Source: Pirellulaceae bacterium (GTDB lineage: Bacteria > Planctomycetota > Planctomycetia > Pirellulales > Pirellulaceae). From it: a DNA stretch of 34,168 nt. The notes under the pieces are model-generated. The model searched no databases. It was not told the DNA's origin and worked only from the letters and a program-made list of their open reading frames with translations. Shown piece after piece: positions 25,718 to 33,633 of this stretch; within the stretch, counting starts at the first letter, position 1, and each line of letters begins with the position of its first letter. A program made the translations under genes and the position numbers. The stretch spans positions 1-34,168 of the forward strand of contig JADYZV010000190.1 of the NCBI GenBank assembly GCA_020852965.1, in the 5' to 3' direction.

Positions 25718-25814
25718 ACGGCGAACATCTGATCATCATTTGGGCGCTACGAAAGGTGGAGAAATGGCAATCGTTCGCGAAGTAGCTTGGGAACGGTCAC
25801 AATAAACGTATAAC

Positions 25815-27287
25815 ATGAGACGAATCACCGACAGCGTACTGATGGTCTGCGCTGGGAGTGTTTCGATCAAGGAATTAATCATAAAGAAAATAACTGCAAT
25901 CACGGTCGTCGCCGCCACCTTGACCCTAGGCTTGGCCGCTCTCCTTTGGTGGCCACGCGGTGGGCGACCTGCTATGGACGATGGTGCCTCGCTGCCTAGT
26001 CTCAACTCCACAGAAGTCGACGATACTACCAAACTCGTGAGTTCCCAAAGCATGGGCCTCAGTTGGGGCCGCTTTCGTGGACCCAATGGATGCGGCCTCA
26101 GTGACGATACGCGGATCCCAACTCAATGGAGTGACACCGACCATCTAGCCTGGAAAGTAAAACTGCCCGGTGCTGGTGCGTCGAGTCCCATTCTGACCGA
26201 GCAGTACGTGTTCGTTACTTCCTACTCGGGCTACGGTGAGAACCTGCAGGACCTCGGGAACTTGAATGAGCTGAAGCGGCACTTGAGTTGCATCCAACGC
26301 AGCAACGGGGAAGTCGTCTGGACCCGCTCGGTCGATAGTGAGCATCGTGAAGACCCCTACCAAGGCAATGGGCTGCCCCAACATGGTTACGCATCGAATA
26401 CGCCCGTCACGGATGGCCAACGCGTATTCGCTTTTCTAGGCAAATCAGGTGTCATCGCATTCGACTTGCAAGGCCAACAGCTATGGCAAGTCTCCGTGGG
26501 AACCGAGTCGGGCAATCGTGGTTGGGGTACCGCAGCTAGCCTGATGCTTTACGAAAATATGGTGATCGTCAACGCAGCCGAGGAAAGTCAGCGGCTGCTT
26601 GCGCTCGATCAAGCCACAGGCGAAGTGGTCTGGGAAGCACCGGCAGCGACGCTCGAACTATGCTACAGCACACCGGCGATTGTACATGTGGATGCGACCC
26701 GAGACGATTTGGTCATTGCCGTTCCCGGTGAAGTCTGGGGGATGAATCCTCGCAATGGTAAACTGACTTGGTACGTAACAACCTCGCTCACGGGCAATCT
26801 GTCCCCCAGCATTATTGTCGATGGGACCAACGTGTTTGCTTTCAGCGGTTATCGGTCCTCGGGCTCACTGGCCATCCAAGCCGGTGGCAAAGGGGATGTT
26901 ACCGATTCAAACGTGTTGTGGACCAGTCGCAATTCATCCTATGTTGCCACTCCGGTGTTGCTCGATGGACGTTTCCATTGGATCGATGATCGTGGCATGT
27001 ACTACAGCGCCAGCGCCGAAACGGGAGAGCTGATCCATCGCGCTCGCGTTCCCGACATCAGTGAAGGAGGACGGCCCGTGTACGCATCACCCATTGCTAT
27101 TGATGGTAAGATCTACATACAGACTCGCAGCAGCGGCGTACTTGTGCTGCAGCCCGGTGACGAGCTGCAAGTGATCGCACAGAATAGATTGGAATCGGAC
27201 AAGAGCATCTTCAATGCCACACCAGCCGTCGATGCTGGACAGCTTTTTCTGCGTTCGGATACCTACTTGTACTGTGTCAGTCAGTAG
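25815..27287 (+). CDS. Membrane-anchored PQQ-repeat (BamB-like) beta-propeller protein
   Basis: This 490-residue protein has one N-terminal hydrophobic segment (about 25-46, KKITAITVVAATLTLGLAAL) that is either an anchor or an uncleaved signal. The rest is a beta-propeller of the PQQ-like/quinoprotein type; the repeat motif AxDxxTGxxxW is seen as LLALDQATGEVVW, CIQRSNGEVVW, IAFDLQGQQLW, WGMNPRNGKLTW and SASAETGELIH. The start of the propeller, WGRFRGPNGCGLSDDTRIP, is a form very common in planctomycetes. I see no enzyme active site, so cofactor binding is doubtful. The gene is divergent from the EF-hand/two-component operon and has its own operator copy. The ATG at 25815 has no strong ribosome binding site. 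Confidence 0.88.
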   Translation: MRRITDSVLMVCAGSVSIKELIIKKITAITVVAATLTLGLAALLWWPRGGRPAMDDGASLPSLNSTEVDDTTKLVSSQSMGLSWGRFRGPNGCGLSDDTRIPTQWSDTDHLAWKVKLPGAGASSPILTEQYVFVTSYSGYGENLQDLGNLNELKRHLSCIQRSNGEVVWTRSVDSEHREDPYQGNGLPQHGYASNTPVTDGQRVFAFLGKSGVIAFDLQGQQLWQVSVGTESGNRGWGTAASLMLYENMVIVNAAEESQRLLALDQATGEVVWEAPAATLELCYSTPAIVHVDATRDDLVIAVPGEVWGMNPRNGKLTWYVTTSLTGNLSPSIIVDGTNVFAFSGYRSSGSLAIQAGGKGDVTDSNVLWTSRNSSYVATPVLLDGRFHWIDDRGMYYSASAETGELIHRARVPDISEGGRPVYASPIAIDGKIYIQTRSSGVLVLQPGDELQVIAQNRLESDKSIFNATPAVDAGQLFLRSDTYLYCVSQ

Positions 27288-27330
27288 CCGGTTGCCACCC
27301 GCCCATTCTTTCGACGAACCTAGTACTTCG

Positions 27331-27384
27331 ACCATTTTTAATTTTAGGGGTAGGGGTAGGGGTAGTGGACGAGGTTACGAGTCC
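27331..27384 (+). repeat. Dispersed repeat, variant unit
   Basis: The unit begins ACCATTTTTAATTTTAGGGG, contains a TAGGGG hexamer repeated three and a half times (27345-27365), and ends GTCCC at 27384. Its second half reads TAGTGGACGAGGTTACGAG, with TTA where the other copies have CCC. The unit at 27392-27441 repeats the same layout (ACCATTTTTGATTT...GTCCC). It lies in the intergenic region between convergent genes. Confidence 0.7.
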
Positions 27385-27391
27385 CAATTCA

Positions 27392-27441
27392 ACCATTTTT
27401 GATTTAAGGGTTGAATGTAGTGGACGAGGCCCGCGAGTCCC
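27392..27441 (+). repeat. Dispersed repeat, second direct unit
   Basis: Begins ACCATTTTTGATTT and ends GTCCC. Its last 24 bases before the final C (27417-27440) form the left arm of a perfect inverted repeat with 27462-27485. The first part is also similar to 27331-27344. No coding sequence. Confidence 0.75.
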
Positions 27442-27485
27442 AAACTTATTACGTATCAACCGGACTCGCGGGCCTCGTCCACTAC
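27417..27485. repeat. Perfect 24-bp inverted repeat (hairpin)
   Basis: The left arm (27417-27440, beginning GTAGTGGACGAGG) is the exact reverse complement of the right arm (27462-27485, ending CGTCCACTAC). The loop is 21 bases. It lies between the PQQ-protein gene (+) and the DUF4058 gene (-), so it could act as a two-way transcription stop, but no T-run follows either arm. The right arm sequence appears again at 18-40. Confidence 0.85.
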
Positions 27486-27547
27486 TCTAAAATCTAATCT
27501 AGACAGAGCACCACTACCGTTAATTGGAATTCAGCGACTGGCTTGCA

Positions 27548-28276
27548 CTACAACACCAAGTCGCGCAGCGGTTGTGGAAGGCCATTCCAGGTCTCCATGT
27601 AGGTCGCTTCGAGCGGGACATTGATGTAATAGTCGTTGTGTACGAACAGCGGCATGTCTGGAATTGCCGAGCCGATCGCAAAAGGTTCAACATAAGCTGT
27701 CTTGATTGGGGCGGCTTGATAGGCCACCAAGGTCAAGCGGCGACCGGCAGGAAGCTCAAATGGTTCATCAGCGATTTCATCCCAGATTTCTTTGTGGATA
27801 CCCTGCGGATCGCGCGGTCCTGGCAAGAACGGATCGATAATTAACAGGTTGATGCCGTCATATAGAAGGTCGATTGTTTTTTCAACGAACGAGCGTAGCG
27901 CATGTCGCGTGTCTTTGTTGACAGGCGAAACCAATTCGATCACCGCAACTACCTTTCCCAGCGAATGCCGCACGACGACTCGGTTCGCCTTGGCCGCGTA
28001 GCGTTCGTTTTCCAATGGTATCACGAACGCGGTCTGCGGTTTCGGAGGCTTAGCGACTAACAATGCCGCATTATCACCATCGGCCGAAGACGCAACATCC
28101 CCGTGCTGCAATGTCACCACATCGGGCTCTGGTCCACCGACGACCTGTTCGGCCATGGCAATCAGTCCATGGGGCAGCAATCCCGCGTTGAGCCGATTGG
28201 TGATGGTCGCCATCCACAACACATGAAAATTGTGATAGATCCCACTTCGAACGCGAGACCAGTCGTGCATCGGCAT
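27548..28276 (-). CDS. DUF4058 family protein
   Basis: This protein of about 242 residues starts MPMHDWSRVRSGIYHNFH, the usual DUF4058 start. I chose ATG 28276 for that reason; the frame runs 62 codons further upstream, but that part has no family resemblance. Later family features are RVVVRHSLGKVVAVIELVSP, with the nuclease-like core spacing of E and K/H residues, and YYINVPLEATYMETWNGLPQ at the end. DUF4058 is common in cyanobacteria and planctomycetes and has no established function; its central ELVSP-type motif resembles Uma2-like/PD-(D/E)XK proteins. No partner gene is evident next to it. A 259-base gap without a clear gene lies between its start and the next - strand gene. Confidence 0.85.
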   Translation of the reverse strand: MPMHDWSRVRSGIYHNFHVLWMATITNRLNAGLLPHGLIAMAEQVVGGPEPDVVTLQHGDVASSADGDNAALLVAKPPKPQTAFVIPLENERYAAKANRVVVRHSLGKVVAVIELVSPVNKDTRHALRSFVEKTIDLLYDGINLLIIDPFLPGPRDPQGIHKEIWDEIADEPFELPAGRRLTLVAYQAAPIKTAYVEPFAIGSAIPDMPLFVHNDYYINVPLEATYMETWNGLPQPLRDLVL

Positions 28277-28535
28277 ATCGGTCACTTTCCTCTGTTCATA
28301 GGATGCGGAGGTAGGCTGAAGGGAAACCGGCGAATGTCCCATCATTCTATCCATCGCCGATCGAGGTGTCGAACTAAACGGCGTTCGTCGCCAATTGCAT
28401 TCGTCGTCGATTGTCAAACAAAGATGCCTCACGCAAAGGCGCACAGCTCGCAAAGCTATCACATGGGAATGCTTTGCGCCTTCGCGTGGGTTTTCAACGC
28501 GGCAGCTTCGTTGAGTCTGTTTCTATTGCATTGAA

Positions 28536-30236
28536 TTACAAACTGGCAGTCCAGCCGAGCTGCTTCCAAAGTTGCATCAGCCAGGGGCTGACCCAAGGAT
28601 TGCTCCATGCAAAACAGGCGGAGAAGGCGCTGATCAACAGCAAACACTCGACGCTACGACGCGCGGCGAAAGAACGAATGTTTCGCAGGCCGATCATGGC
28701 CAGTAGCAGCCATAGCGGCACAAGCCAAAAGGCCCAACGAAAGCCGCTGGCCACTCCGCCGTAGTTGCGATCCTCCAGTGGCCGTGCCAAGTAAAAGCCG
28801 ATCGAGACCAGGCTGGTGACCACAATGGCGGCTACGATCAACAGTCGCTGGTCGCGCCAAGGTTGCCAACTCAGCCGCTCACGCCACACGACGACTACGC
28901 CCCACAACGCGACCAACCAAAACGGCGTCAAACTGAAAATGCCGTGATGGCCAATCAGCGCATGCAGCGCGTACTTGAGTTGATTGGGCTCTCCCTTGTC
29001 GACCCCCTGCTTGCGCTCGCTGGTCCAATAGCTGCCGGGATAATCGTACCAGTCGCCCCACTCGTAAACTCCAATTCGCGTTGGCTGATCCATTTCAACA
29101 TCAGCTTCGGCATCGGTCGACCCGTTGCCAGTAACCGATCGACTGGGGGCCGGCAATCTACGCAGGGCCAGACGCAGTTCATTGCTCGCATCCCACACTT
29201 CGTATATTCCTGGTCGGCGCGCAGCGGAGATGGTGATTTCGTTCGAGAACTCAATTCCATGTTGTGGCAATAGCTCAGTCAATGTGGCGATCGGCAGTTG
29301 CTCAATGTTGACTCCCGGTTCGGCTACGAACTCGAAAAGCTTCGCACCCACATCGCGATGGGCATAGGCGGGGATCCATCGGTCATGCGCCGCATAGTTG
29401 GTAACAAAGAATGCGGCAGCCACCGGGAGCAGCGCGGGCACGTAGCCCACTATCGTTCGGCGCGCATCAACGAAAATTAAAATACCAGCGACCGCAGCCA
29501 CCCAGCTCAACGCCGGCAGCTCATTGGCTGCCGCAAAGCTAGTGGCCAATCCGCACAATACAAACCAGCGCCAGCGGTGATCTCCTACCGATACAATGCG
29601 ATCGATGCACCACAACGACAGCCCAACCGAAAGAGCCGCCGGCAAGTGATTGTTGAGCGAGCTGACGAAGGTGGTTAAGTAGGTTCCCCACGCCATAAAC
29701 AGACAGAGCACAATGGTCGACCAGGCGCTCAGTCTTTGCCGCTCCCACCAGCGCAGCATCAGCCACCACCAAGCTACCAGTGGTATCAAGTTGACAATCA
29801 CCAACAGGATTGGGACCACCAAGAACGGATCGCTCATCAGCGTCGCCCCCGTCACCGCCCGAATAGCGATATACACAGCGGTATAGAGCGTCGGCAACAA
29901 CGGCGGTTTACTACTGTAGTAATGCTGTTTGCCATCGGTACCGCGATGGCGAACCATGTCGATGGTGTACCACGTCCGGCGGCGTGTGTTGGGATCGCGG
30001 ATCTCGATCAGATCGTCAATTTCGTAGCTACCCGTGACGGCCAAGGCGGCGATGGTACACCAACGACTGCGATCATTGGCACTAAAGAAAGGGACTTCGC
30101 CCGTAGTCGACTGCACTTGGACGATGCGCGACAATTGAATGACCGCGGTCAATATGAGAATCAGCCGGCACAGCCATGGGACTATATGCTGGGGCTCGGA
30201 CTCTGCAATGTTGGGGTCGCGATTAAGTGAAGTCAT
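28536..30236 (-). CDS. Polytopic membrane protein, probable GT-C glycosyltransferase
   Basis: This 566-residue protein has about ten hydrophobic segments and a large periplasmic loop (about 290-420) between them. The first external loop carries FFSANDRSRW and later YYSSKPPLLPTLYTAVYIAI. Acidic and aromatic residues in the first loop and the PPL motif are typical of GT-C (PMT/ArnT-like) enzymes that use polyprenyl-phosphate sugars, but I do not see a family-specific signature. The GT2 gene just upstream encodes a GtrB/Dpm1-like enzyme that would make such a donor, and the two share one base (TGATG at 30234-30238). Together they form a plausible periplasmic glycosylation pair. The family call is inference from topology and neighbours. 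Confidence 0.7.
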   Translation of the reverse strand: MTSLNRDPNIAESEPQHIVPWLCRLILILTAVIQLSRIVQVQSTTGEVPFFSANDRSRWCTIAALAVTGSYEIDDLIEIRDPNTRRRTWYTIDMVRHRGTDGKQHYYSSKPPLLPTLYTAVYIAIRAVTGATLMSDPFLVVPILLVIVNLIPLVAWWWLMLRWWERQRLSAWSTIVLCLFMAWGTYLTTFVSSLNNHLPAALSVGLSLWCIDRIVSVGDHRWRWFVLCGLATSFAAANELPALSWVAAVAGILIFVDARRTIVGYVPALLPVAAAFFVTNYAAHDRWIPAYAHRDVGAKLFEFVAEPGVNIEQLPIATLTELLPQHGIEFSNEITISAARRPGIYEVWDASNELRLALRRLPAPSRSVTGNGSTDAEADVEMDQPTRIGVYEWGDWYDYPGSYWTSERKQGVDKGEPNQLKYALHALIGHHGIFSLTPFWLVALWGVVVVWRERLSWQPWRDQRLLIVAAIVVTSLVSIGFYLARPLEDRNYGGVASGFRWAFWLVPLWLLLAMIGLRNIRSFAARRSVECLLLISAFSACFAWSNPWVSPWLMQLWKQLGWTASL

Positions 30237-31222
30237 CAGGCCAGATCGTTCGCTGGGTCATTATCGGGTGGGGGCGATTGAGTGTCTTTGGCAATGCTGT
30301 AGGGCTGGCGCGATGGGCGATTCTGCGCTGTGATCAACTCAGCCAGAAAACCCATCGTGATCAACTGCACTCCGAGCAGCAGAGCCACGATGCAGTAATA
30401 GAAAATGGCTTTGCTGTGCAAGTGAACATCGTCCATGCTGGTCATGCGACTGACAACCCACAAGCCCGAGAGTACCAGCAGACCCACGAACCCCGCCGCG
30501 AACGAACCGAGTCCGATGGTTCCGAGTAGATGTTGCGGGCGATTGCCATAGCCGGTCAAAAAGTAGACGGTGAGTAAATCGAGGAAGCCCTTCACGAAAC
30601 GTTCGACGCCGTACTTGGAAACGCCGTGTATGCGCGGATGGTGTTGGATAACGATCTCCGCCACGCGAAAGCCCTTCGACGCAGCCAGCACAGGCACGAA
30701 GCGGTGCATCTCACCATACAAGTGAACTTCATCGAGCACTTCGCGGCGATAGGCTTTTAGTCCACAGTTGTGATCGTGCAAGCGCACGCCCGTCAGCCAA
30801 CTGATCATGCCGTTGAACAGTCGACTGGGAAGCACTTTGTGCCAGGGGTCGTGCCGCACTCGCTTCCAACCCGAGACGACATCGTAGCCCTCGGACAGCT
30901 TGGCCAGCAGATGTGGAATTTCTTGCGGATCGTCTTGCAAATCCGCGTCCATGGTGATCACATAATCCCCTTCTACGCGTTCGAAGGCGGCGGCCAGGGC
31001 GGCTGCTTTGCCGAAATTGCGCCGCAGCTTGAGCCCTCGGACGTGGGCGTACTGTTGGCTCAGTCGCTCGATAACGGACCAAGATTGATCGCTCGAACCG
31101 TCGTCGACCAGGAGTACCGAGGTCTGGTAGTGCTCGCGCTCGGAGACATCGTTAATCCGCGTCAGCAGTTCATCGAGGCTCTGCTCTTCGTTATAGACGG
31201 GGATGACGATCGACAGCAGCAT
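30236..31222 (-). CDS. GT2 polyprenyl-phosphate glycosyltransferase (GtrB/Dpm1-like)
   Basis: This 328-residue enzyme has a cytoplasmic GT-A domain with LSIVIPVYNEEQSL at the start, LVDDGSSDQSW at about 38-48, TMDADLQDDPQEIP (DXD-type) at about 90-103 and DHNCGLKAYRREVL near 150, all typical for dolichyl/undecaprenyl-phosphate mannose- or glucosyl-transferases. GVSKYG precedes two C-terminal transmembrane helices (about 240-262 and 275-298), the GtrB layout. It probably makes a polyprenyl-phosphate-linked sugar for the membrane protein encoded downstream. Its start lies inside the end of the flippase-like gene (32-base overlap), so the set is co-translated. Confidence 0.93.
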   Translation of the reverse strand: MLLSIVIPVYNEEQSLDELLTRINDVSEREHYQTSVLLVDDGSSDQSWSVIERLSQQYAHVRGLKLRRNFGKAAALAAAFERVEGDYVITMDADLQDDPQEIPHLLAKLSEGYDVVSGWKRVRHDPWHKVLPSRLFNGMISWLTGVRLHDHNCGLKAYRREVLDEVHLYGEMHRFVPVLAASKGFRVAEIVIQHHPRIHGVSKYGVERFVKGFLDLLTVYFLTGYGNRPQHLLGTIGLGSFAAGFVGLLVLSGLWVVSRMTSMDDVHLHSKAIFYYCIVALLLGVQLITMGFLAELITAQNRPSRQPYSIAKDTQSPPPDNDPANDLA

Positions 31223-32288
31223 GTTGATTTTTACTTAAGTTCCGAATCACGAATAACAGGCCTACCATCAGCAGTTCCGTCGCCAACCACACCACGCGCA
31301 GCCACACGGCACCGCACAGAGCGGCCACGGGCCCGACGACTGGCGTTAGCACAATGGACAATACCGCTTCGCGCACCCCCGCTCCACCTGGCAGCAACGA
31401 TACGAAGCCCAGCACAACCGCCAGCGCGCACGCGCCCCAGCAACTCAGTAGCCAAGTCAGCGGTGTCGTTTGTCCGAAATCGGCGATCGGCAAGCTTCGT
31501 AGCACCACAAACAGACTCAGCCCGAACGCGATCCACGTCAGACTCAGTAGCAGCCAGCCACGAATGAATAGTCTACCCTGAATTCGACCGCTCCAGGCGT
31601 CCAACAGTTTGGGATCGACGCCGCGTTGTAGTTTGGGGAGCAACCAACGCAGTATAGGCGGAAAAGTCGGTATAAATGTAGCCAGCAGCAAGCCTATCGA
31701 GAGTGCGCTCAGCCGCCAATCGATATTCAGCGCGATCATGCACAGCCCCGCCATCGCCCCTCCGACGGACATCATCGTCAGCGTTTCCATAAAGATGGTA
31801 ATGGATGTAGCGACTTTCTTGATCCCCAGCGGTTCGAGCGCCGTTAGCCTGAGCACGATCACCATCGCCTTGCCCGGGAAGTACTTGCCTAGGTTTCCAT
31901 AGAAGTAGGCCCATAGAATGGTGAGCAAGTGCGTCGGTTGGTCGAGTGCACGTAGACACTGTCGCCAGAACAGACTACCCGGCAGCATCCCCACGCCATA
32001 CAGCACACCAGCCAGCATCAATCCCCATGGGTCAGCCTGCCAGAAGCGGCGCGCCCCGCTTTCAGCCGCATCGGCTTCGCGTTGTAAGCGGCTCGCTGCC
32101 TGAGTCTCGCCAGCTTGTGTGGCCTCGACCGCCCGCTCGCGCAGATGCTTGGCCGTTTGAGATAGCTTGTCGAGCTGGATCGAGAGTTGCACCGACGACT
32201 TGCGGATACTGCCGACGATCCCCCAGGCAACCACCGCCAAGATGGCCGCTTGCAATATCCACTTGATCCAACGTCTGCGTGGCGTCAA
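31191..32288 (-). CDS. Flippase-like integral membrane protein (UPF0104/LPG-synthase TM type)
   Basis: This 365-residue protein has about eight transmembrane segments and fits the family related to the N-terminal part of MprF (lysylphosphatidylglycerol synthase TM region). Family features are the FYGNLGKYFPGKAMVIVLR segment (about 128-147) and SLLPGGAGVREAVLSIVL (about 297-314). A hydrophilic, coiled-coil-like stretch rich in Ala, Glu, Gln and Arg (about 38-80) lies between helix 1 and helix 2. Members often accompany GT2 enzymes and are thought to act on lipid-linked substrates. The start is TTG 32288, overlapping the DNA methyltransferase stop by three bases (TTGA), with GAGGGAAG just upstream. 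Confidence 0.88.
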   Translation of the reverse strand: MTPRRRWIKWILQAAILAVVAWGIVGSIRKSSVQLSIQLDKLSQTAKHLRERAVEATQAGETQAASRLQREADAAESGARRFWQADPWGLMLAGVLYGVGMLPGSLFWRQCLRALDQPTHLLTILWAYFYGNLGKYFPGKAMVIVLRLTALEPLGIKKVATSITIFMETLTMMSVGGAMAGLCMIALNIDWRLSALSIGLLLATFIPTFPPILRWLLPKLQRGVDPKLLDAWSGRIQGRLFIRGWLLLSLTWIAFGLSLFVVLRSLPIADFGQTTPLTWLLSCWGACALAVVLGFVSLLPGGAGVREAVLSIVLTPVVGPVAALCGAVWLRVVWLATELLMVGLLFVIRNLSKNQHAAVDRHPRL

Positions 32289-33172
32289 GCTGACTTCCCT
32301 CGCTCCTTGGAACCTTGCGCATACTCTGGATTCAGTTCGACCAGAATGGCTTTACGTCCCAAGTTATTGGCAACCATGCCTGTTGTTCCCGAACCACCGA
32401 AGGGATCTAAGACAACGTCCGATTCGCGTGAACCGAGCAGAATGCAGCGCCGAGCCAGTTCGCGTGGAAAGGCAGCGGGATGGCCATGATTGCTCGAGTC
32501 AGGCCCGAGTATCCAATAGTTGCGCAAGTTCGCTCCCGTTTCTTCGCGAACCGCTTGAGAATCGTAATAGTAGGATGGTGATTTAGAAAACAGAAAGATT
32601 TCTTCGGTCGCATTGGTTGGACGATTCTTGACACTCTCAGGCATTGCCGTCTTCTTGATCCACGCAATCTTCGAGCGCAGAATCCAACCGTCCTGCTGCA
32701 GTGCGAAGGCCACTCGCCAGGGAAGCCCCATCAGGTCTCGATCCTTCAAGCCCCACACGTCCGGCACCTTGCAATTGCGTTTTTGAATTAACGTTTTTGT
32801 ATTTCCGACCATCGCATTGGGGCCACATTTGCCGGTCCCACCATTGCGTGCGTAGCCATCGCCCACGTTCAGCCACAGCGTACCGTCACGGCGCAGAACC
32901 CGGTGTACTTCGCGAAAAACTTTCACTAGGTTTTCAACGTAGAGTTCGGGAGAAGCTTCGGCACCGATCTGGTCGTCATGATCGTAGTCTCGCAGACCCC
33001 AATACGGCGGCGACGTAACGCAGCACTGAACCGACTCCGCTTCCAGGTTGGGCAACACCTTCGCGCAATCGCCCGTAAGCACTTGAAGGCCAGACGCTTG
33101 TACCAACTTTTGTATTAGCTGTGCCACTTTTGAAACATTGCCTCCAAGCGTGCCGGCGAGATGAAAAGGCAA
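32285..33172 (-). CDS. DNA methyltransferase, beta class (N4-cytosine/N6-adenine)
   Basis: This 295-residue enzyme has the motif order of beta-class amino-methyltransferases: motif IV TSPPYWGL (53-60) near the N-terminus and motif I DPFGGSGTTG (256-265) near the C-terminus, followed by AILVELNPEY. The SPPY form of motif IV is more usual in N4-cytosine enzymes but also occurs in N6-adenine ones, so the base is uncertain. No restriction enzyme gene is seen next to it, so it is an orphan in this window. The frame opens with TTG 33172 without a good ribosome binding site; GTG 33127 is an alternative start behind a GGAGG at a long distance. Its end overlaps the flippase-like gene, an unusual pairing. 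Confidence 0.9.
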   Translation of the reverse strand: MPFHLAGTLGGNVSKVAQLIQKLVQASGLQVLTGDCAKVLPNLEAESVQCCVTSPPYWGLRDYDHDDQIGAEASPELYVENLVKVFREVHRVLRRDGTLWLNVGDGYARNGGTGKCGPNAMVGNTKTLIQKRNCKVPDVWGLKDRDLMGLPWRVAFALQQDGWILRSKIAWIKKTAMPESVKNRPTNATEEIFLFSKSPSYYYDSQAVREETGANLRNYWILGPDSSNHGHPAAFPRELARRCILLGSRESDVVLDPFGGSGTTGMVANNLGRKAILVELNPEYAQGSKERGKSA

Positions 33173-33305
33173 TTGTACTGAATTTCCTGGTGAGGATAGA
33201 CGTCATTGGCAAGTGAGCGTTGCTCGACGGAAAGCCACATCGTACTACCGAAGTTGGACAAACCAAGCCGTAGCCTGAATGGCGTGATTCATCGCTGCAT
33301 CATCT

Positions 33306-33331
33306 CAGACGTCGTGGTCAGACGTCGTGGC
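33306..33331 (+). repeat. 13-bp tandem repeat, two copies
   Basis: CAGACGTCGTGG followed by T in the first copy and by C in the second, immediately adjacent. Each copy contains the palindrome GACGTC. It lies about 135 bases upstream of the DNA methyltransferase start, so it could be an operator, or simply a short duplication. Confidence 0.7.
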
Positions 33332-33534
33332 AAGCTTTACAATTATGTAAGCGTTTGCAGGCTTAGGGCTGTATGGGCTCCACCATATCTGGCAGGCTAC
33401 AAAGCCATTGACAGCACGCTAGCATAGCCACTTCGTTTTCAGGCTTTTTACGCAAATTTCAATACCTTCAAAGCCGGGTGCTTTGAAAATCGCTTGCCTT
33501 GCGTGCATGCTAGCAGTATTATTGGGTGGTCCCC

Positions 33535-33602
33535 ATTATCCTCGGTCGATCCTCGGATAATTTCCCCCAAACCCGTTTGTCCACGGATCGTCCGAGGATA
33601 AT
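33535..33602. repeat. 18-bp inverted repeat with one mismatch
   Basis: The left arm (33535-33552, ATTATCCTCGGTCGATCC) and the reverse complement of the right arm (33585-33602) differ in one position. The loop is 32 bases and contains a further partial copy (TCGGATAAT at 33553-33561). The right arm ends 31 bases before the ATG of the zinc-ribbon gene, so a hairpin here could affect its expression. It may also be a remnant of a small mobile element. Confidence 0.75.
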
Positions 33603-33633
33603 TGATAGTTCGTCCTTTGGTAAGTCGCAAAGC

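Larger units (their letters stand above)
33173..33633. other. Intergenic region, 461 bases, with repeats
   Basis: The gap lies between the divergent DNA methyltransferase (-) and zinc-ribbon (+) genes. It contains a 13-bp tandem repeat (33306-33331) and an 18-bp imperfect inverted repeat (33535-33602). I find no ORF with a plausible product. Promoters for both genes are expected here but none stands out. Confidence 0.45.

Noticed and set aside
28277-28462. Longer start for the DUF4058 protein
   Set aside because: The family's own start (MPMHDW) is at 28276 and the added 62 residues have no likeness to the family.
33206-33427. A 73-residue frame upstream of the zinc-ribbon gene
   Set aside because: No features, crosses the tandem repeat, and composition is unlike a protein of this genome.
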